Part shown: positions 61,431 to 64,000 of the stretch, piece by piece
How positions within the stretch are numbered: the first letter of the stretch is position 1
How the letters are laid out: each line of letters starts with the position of its first letter
NCBI GenBank assembly: GCA_006738865.1
Contig: AP019701.1
Coordinates: 186,001-250,000, forward strand
DNA length: 64,000 bases
Direction of reading: 5' to 3'
Source: Allostella sp. ATCC 35155
GTDB lineage: Bacteria > Pseudomonadota > Alphaproteobacteria > ATCC43930 > Allostellaceae
The notes under the pieces: generated by a model
Seen by the model: only the letters and a program-made list of their open reading frames with translations
Told to the model about the DNA's origin: nothing
Databases searched by the model: none
Made by a program: the position numbers and the translations under genes

Positions 61431-62411
61431 ATGCCGTCGCCGACGCTCAAAGCCGTATCCGCCGCCCTGGGGGCGCTTCTCGCCCTCGCTGCCCCGCCGG
61501 CCGCCGCCCAGGCCTGGCCGGCCAAGCCGATCACGCTGGTCGTGCCCTTCCCGGCCGGAGGCACCACCGACGTGCTGGCGCGCATCTTCGCCGAGCGCAT
61601 GAGCGCCGATCTCGGCCAGCGCGTCGTCGTGGAGAACCGCGGCACGGCCGGCGGCACCACCGCGGCCGCCCATGTCGCGCGCTCGGCGCCCGACGGCTAC
61701 ACGATGTTCATCAGCAACGTGTCGACCCACGCGCTGGCGCCGAACCTCTACAAGAACCTGACCTATGACACGCTGACCGCCTTCGCGCCCGTGGCGCTGA
61801 TGACGACCTCCGCCGGCGTCCTGGCCGCCCATCCCGGCTTTCCGGCGAAGGACGTCAAGGAGATGGCGGCGCTGGTCAAGGCGAACCCGGGCAAGTTCAA
61901 CTATGCCTCCCCGGGCAACGGCACGGGCGGCCATCTCGGGATGGAGCGGTTCCGCAGCATGGCCGGCCTCGACATGGTGCATATTCCCTACAACGGCTCC
62001 GGCCCGGCGCGGAACGCCGTGCTCGCGGGCGAGCCGCCGGTGATGTTCGAGAACATCCAGACGACCATCTCGCTGCACAAGTCGGGCAAGCTGCGGGTAC
62101 TCGCCGTGGCGGCCGACAAGCGCTCCGCCGCGCTGCCCGACGTGCCGACGATGGCCGAGCAGGGCTTCCCGCTCAACGTCTCGTCCTGGACCGCCTTCTT
62201 CGTTCCGGCCGGCACGCCGCAGCCGGTCATCGACCGGCTCCACGCCAGCGCCCTCGTCGCCCTGCGCCACGAGGACACCCAGCGCCGCCTCAAGGATCTC
62301 AGCACCGACAGCGTCGGATCGACTCCGGCCGAGCTCGCCGCCTTCGTGAAGTCCGAGTACGACGGCTGGGGAGCGGTCATCCGCGCGCAGGGCCTGAAGA
62401 TCGACAACTGA
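61431..62411 (+). CDS. Bug-type receptor of the Tct transporter
   Basis: A 326-residue periplasmic receptor with a signal peptide (cut after AAAQA near residue 27). YPAKPI-like WPAKPITLVVPFPAGGTTDVLAR, VVVENRGTAGGTTAAAHVAR and SAPDGYT mark the Bug/TctC family. ANPGKFNYASPGNGTGGHL is the loop that closes over the ligand. It follows tctBA and should serve that transporter. It is clearly different from the orphan receptor at 23014. AGGAGG-type ribosome site upstream of ATG 61431. Confidence 0.95.
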   Translation: MPSPTLKAVSAALGALLALAAPPAAAQAWPAKPITLVVPFPAGGTTDVLARIFAERMSADLGQRVVVENRGTAGGTTAAAHVARSAPDGYTMFISNVSTHALAPNLYKNLTYDTLTAFAPVALMTTSAGVLAAHPGFPAKDVKEMAALVKANPGKFNYASPGNGTGGHLGMERFRSMAGLDMVHIPYNGSGPARNAVLAGEPPVMFENIQTTISLHKSGKLRVLAVAADKRSAALPDVPTMAEQGFPLNVSSWTAFFVPAGTPQPVIDRLHASALVALRHEDTQRRLKDLSTDSVGSTPAELAAFVKSEYDGWGAVIRAQGLKIDN

Positions 62412-62436
62412 GCGCCCGGCGCAAAGGAGATCCGCC

Positions 62437-63255
62437 ATGAATGCCATCGAGGGAGTCCTGGAGCGCGAGCCGACGCTCGAGGAATACGGCCGCATGACGC
62501 CGGCGGAGGTCCGCCAGGTCATGCGGGAGAACCGCTTCACCCTGCGCACCACCCGGAACGTCGCGCTGGGCCATGTGCAGTGCGCGCTGGTCGTCCTGCC
62601 GAAGTCGCTCGCCTTCGACTTCCTGCTCTTCTGCCAGCGCAACCAGCGCCCCTGCCCGGTGCTGGACGTGACCGATCCGGGCAATCCCGAGCCGAAGCGG
62701 ATTGCGCCGGGCGCCGACCTGCGGACCGACAGTCCCGGCTACTCGGTCTATCGGAACGGCGTGCTGGAGGGGTACCGGACCGACATCGTCGATCTGTGGC
62801 GTAACGATTCGGTCGCCTTCTGCATCGGCTCCAACACCTCCTGCGACCTCGCCCTGCGGCGGGCGGGCGTCCAGACCGAGCGCAATCGCTGGGTCTTGCG
62901 GACCTCCGTCCCGACCGAGCCCGCAGGGCCGTTCCATGGGCCGCTCGTCGTCACCATGCGCTGGCTGAAGCCCCAGGAGGCGCTGATCGCGACGCAGCTC
63001 ACCGGGCGGTTCCCATTCAACCACGGGGCGCCGATTCATATCGGCGACCCGGCGGCCCTCGGCTGCGACCTCGAGCGGCCGATGATGGGCGATCCGGTGC
63101 CGCCCATCCCGAAGGACGTGGTGCCCGTCTTCTGGGCATGCAGCATGACCCCGCAGGCGGTCGCGGAGGTGTCCGGGATCGAGCTGATGATCACCTCGGC
63201 GCCGTCCAAGGGATTGATTTCGGACCTCGTGTCCGACCGCGTCTGCGCGCCCTGA
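62437..63255 (+). CDS. DUF1445 / D-glutamate-cyclase-like putative hydro-lyase
   Basis: A 272-residue protein of the YcsI/DUF1445 family. Landmarks are HVQCALVVLPKSLAFDFL, FCIGSNTSCDLALRRAGV and PVPPIPKDVVPVFWACSMTPQ. The mammalian relative converts D-glutamate to 5-oxo-proline, and bacterial members are called putative hydro-lyases. AAGGAGAT before ATG 62437 is an excellent ribosome site. It is 25 bp after the Bug receptor and closes the Tct unit, so the transported compound may be a D-amino acid or related carboxylate. No signal peptide. Confidence 0.9.
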   Translation: MNAIEGVLEREPTLEEYGRMTPAEVRQVMRENRFTLRTTRNVALGHVQCALVVLPKSLAFDFLLFCQRNQRPCPVLDVTDPGNPEPKRIAPGADLRTDSPGYSVYRNGVLEGYRTDIVDLWRNDSVAFCIGSNTSCDLALRRAGVQTERNRWVLRTSVPTEPAGPFHGPLVVTMRWLKPQEALIATQLTGRFPFNHGAPIHIGDPAALGCDLERPMMGDPVPPIPKDVVPVFWACSMTPQAVAEVSGIELMITSAPSKGLISDLVSDRVCAP

Positions 63256-63350
63256 AGGGTGTAGCCGCACGCGGCGATTGAGGAGCGGGCGGGCCTCGTC
63301 CCGATTGCGGTGCGGGGCCCGCCAGTGCTGAAAAAACGTGCAGGATGCGA

Positions 63351-63376
63351 ACGAAATTTCACTGTCATAATTTCGT
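63351..63376 (+). promoter_or_regulatory. Inverted repeat upstream of the second sulfatase
   Basis: ACGAAATT (63351-63358) and AATTTCGT (63369-63376) form an 8-bp inverted repeat with a 10-bp spacer, in an AT-rich patch unusual for this window. An AT-rich -10-like region (AAATATG) follows at 63380-63386. It is a candidate promoter/operator for the sulfatase at 63443. No regulator is visible in the window. Confidence 0.4.
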
Positions 63377-63442
63377 CAGAAATATGTAGGCTGACGCTGA
63401 TAAGAGGCGGTCACCGCCGCAGCCGGGAGAGGCAACGCATCC

Positions 63443-64000
63443 ATGGGCCGACCGAAGAACGTACTGCTGATCGTGGTCGATCAGTGGCGCGGGGATCATC
63501 TCGCTTGCCTCGGAATGGAGAACCTGCGCACGCCGAATCTCGACCGGCTGTGCCGTGAAGGGGTCACCTTCCGCAACCACTTCACCCAGACCGCGCCTTG
63601 CGGCCCGGCGCGCGCCTCGCTGCTGACCGGCCTCTACCAGATGAACCATCGGGCGGTGCAGAACACCATCCCGCTGGACGATCGCCATGACACGCTGGGC
63701 CGGGCGCTGCGCCGCATCGGCTACGATCCGGCGCTGGTCGGCTATACGACGACGACGCCGGACCCGCGCACGACGGGCCCGGACGATCCCCGTTTCAAGA
63801 TCCTGGGCGACCTGATGGACGGGTTCCGCTCGGTCGGGCCGTTCGAGCCCGCGATGGACGGCTACTTCGGCTGGGTCGCCGGCAAGGACTTCCCGCTGCC
63901 GCAGCCGCGCGCCGACATCTGGATGCCGGAGGGCGACGATGCCGTGCCGGGTCCGACGCCGCGCCCCTCGCGCATCCCGGCCGAGCTCAGCGACACCGCC
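63443..64000 (+). CDS. Sulfatase family hydrolase (2), 5' part
   Basis: The first 186 codons of a sulfatase that runs off the window. The N-terminus MGRPKNVLLIVVDQWRGDHL holds the metal-binding Asp residues, PNLDRLCREGVTF follows, and the formylglycine site is CGPAR (C-x-P-x-R), preceded by HFTQTA. These match Cys-type sulfatases. No signal peptide is seen. Compared with the sulfatase at 45921 it is a different subfamily (site context CGPARASLLTGLY against CSPARASLWTGLY). Its start at 63443 follows GGGAGAGG by about 9 nt. Confidence 0.88.
   Translation, partial: MGRPKNVLLIVVDQWRGDHLACLGMENLRTPNLDRLCREGVTFRNHFTQTAPCGPARASLLTGLYQMNHRAVQNTIPLDDRHDTLGRALRRIGYDPALVGYTTTTPDPRTTGPDDPRFKILGDLMDGFRSVGPFEPAMDGYFGWVAGKDFPLPQPRADIWMPEGDDAVPGPTPRPSRIPAELSDTA

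Overview
The window is high-GC DNA that is almost fully coding. Gene content and order (yqeY-dnaG-rpoD, a heterotetrameric sarcosine oxidase, many Bug-type and ABC solute receptors, FCD-type GntR control) point to an alphaproteobacterium, perhaps a Rhodospirillales-like soil or water organism. The taxonomic call is an inference from gene content; no rRNA gene is present.

Layout. 1-620: tail of an amino-acid-type solute-binding protein. 649-2710: leuA (minus strand) behind a roughly 340-nt leader that carries a short Leu-rich leader peptide whose AUG lies at the predicted transcription start. 2705-15701: an exopolysaccharide locus in three blocks: minus (carbamoyltransferase, flippase, FkbM methyltransferase), plus (small secreted protein, polyprenyl-phosphate sugar transferase, GH18 hydrolase) and minus (GumC/Wzc-like co-polymerase, Wza-like exporter, WecG-type glycosyltransferase, Wzy-like polymerase, second FkbM). 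16139-21978: a class II aldolase, then the housekeeping run yqeY-dnaG-rpoD followed by a DUF4160/DUF2442 pair. 22256-24924: a second class II aldolase, an orphan Bug receptor and an alpha/beta hydrolase. 25054-25129: a CAT-anticodon tRNA, followed by an AT-richer islet of unknown genes to about 27195. 27333-32058: korC-korA-korB, a 2-oxoacid oxidoreductase with its own NAD(P)-linked subunit. 32065-35526: SMR exporter, SDR/TetR divergent pair, VOC protein and MFS exporter. 35537-40574: soxBDAG sarcosine oxidase. 40758-45931: an imelysin / di-haem oxidoreductase / imelysin / DUF1513 iron-type cluster. 45921-47171: a sulfatase. 47253-63255: a catabolic region with a TPP enzyme, FCD-GntR regulator, MmgE/PrpD protein, aspartate-dehydrogenase-like protein, M81 peptidase, dipeptide-type ABC transporter, TctBA plus Bug receptor, and DUF1445 protein. 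63443-64000: the start of a second sulfatase.

How the parts work together. The polysaccharide locus has the parts for lipid-linked repeat assembly, flipping, polymerisation and export, plus decoration (methyl, carbamoyl) and trimming. In the 47-63 kb region, four GTATAC-core sites lie in exactly the gaps that begin the TPP/GntR, M81/ABC and Tct transcription units. This suggests that the FCD-GntR protein controls uptake (ABC and tripartite) and breakdown of one family of small acidic or peptide-like substrates. Convergent gene ends repeatedly carry near-perfect GC hairpins with no U-tract, often spanning the stop codons.

No CRISPR array, insertion sequence, integrase or complete prophage was seen.
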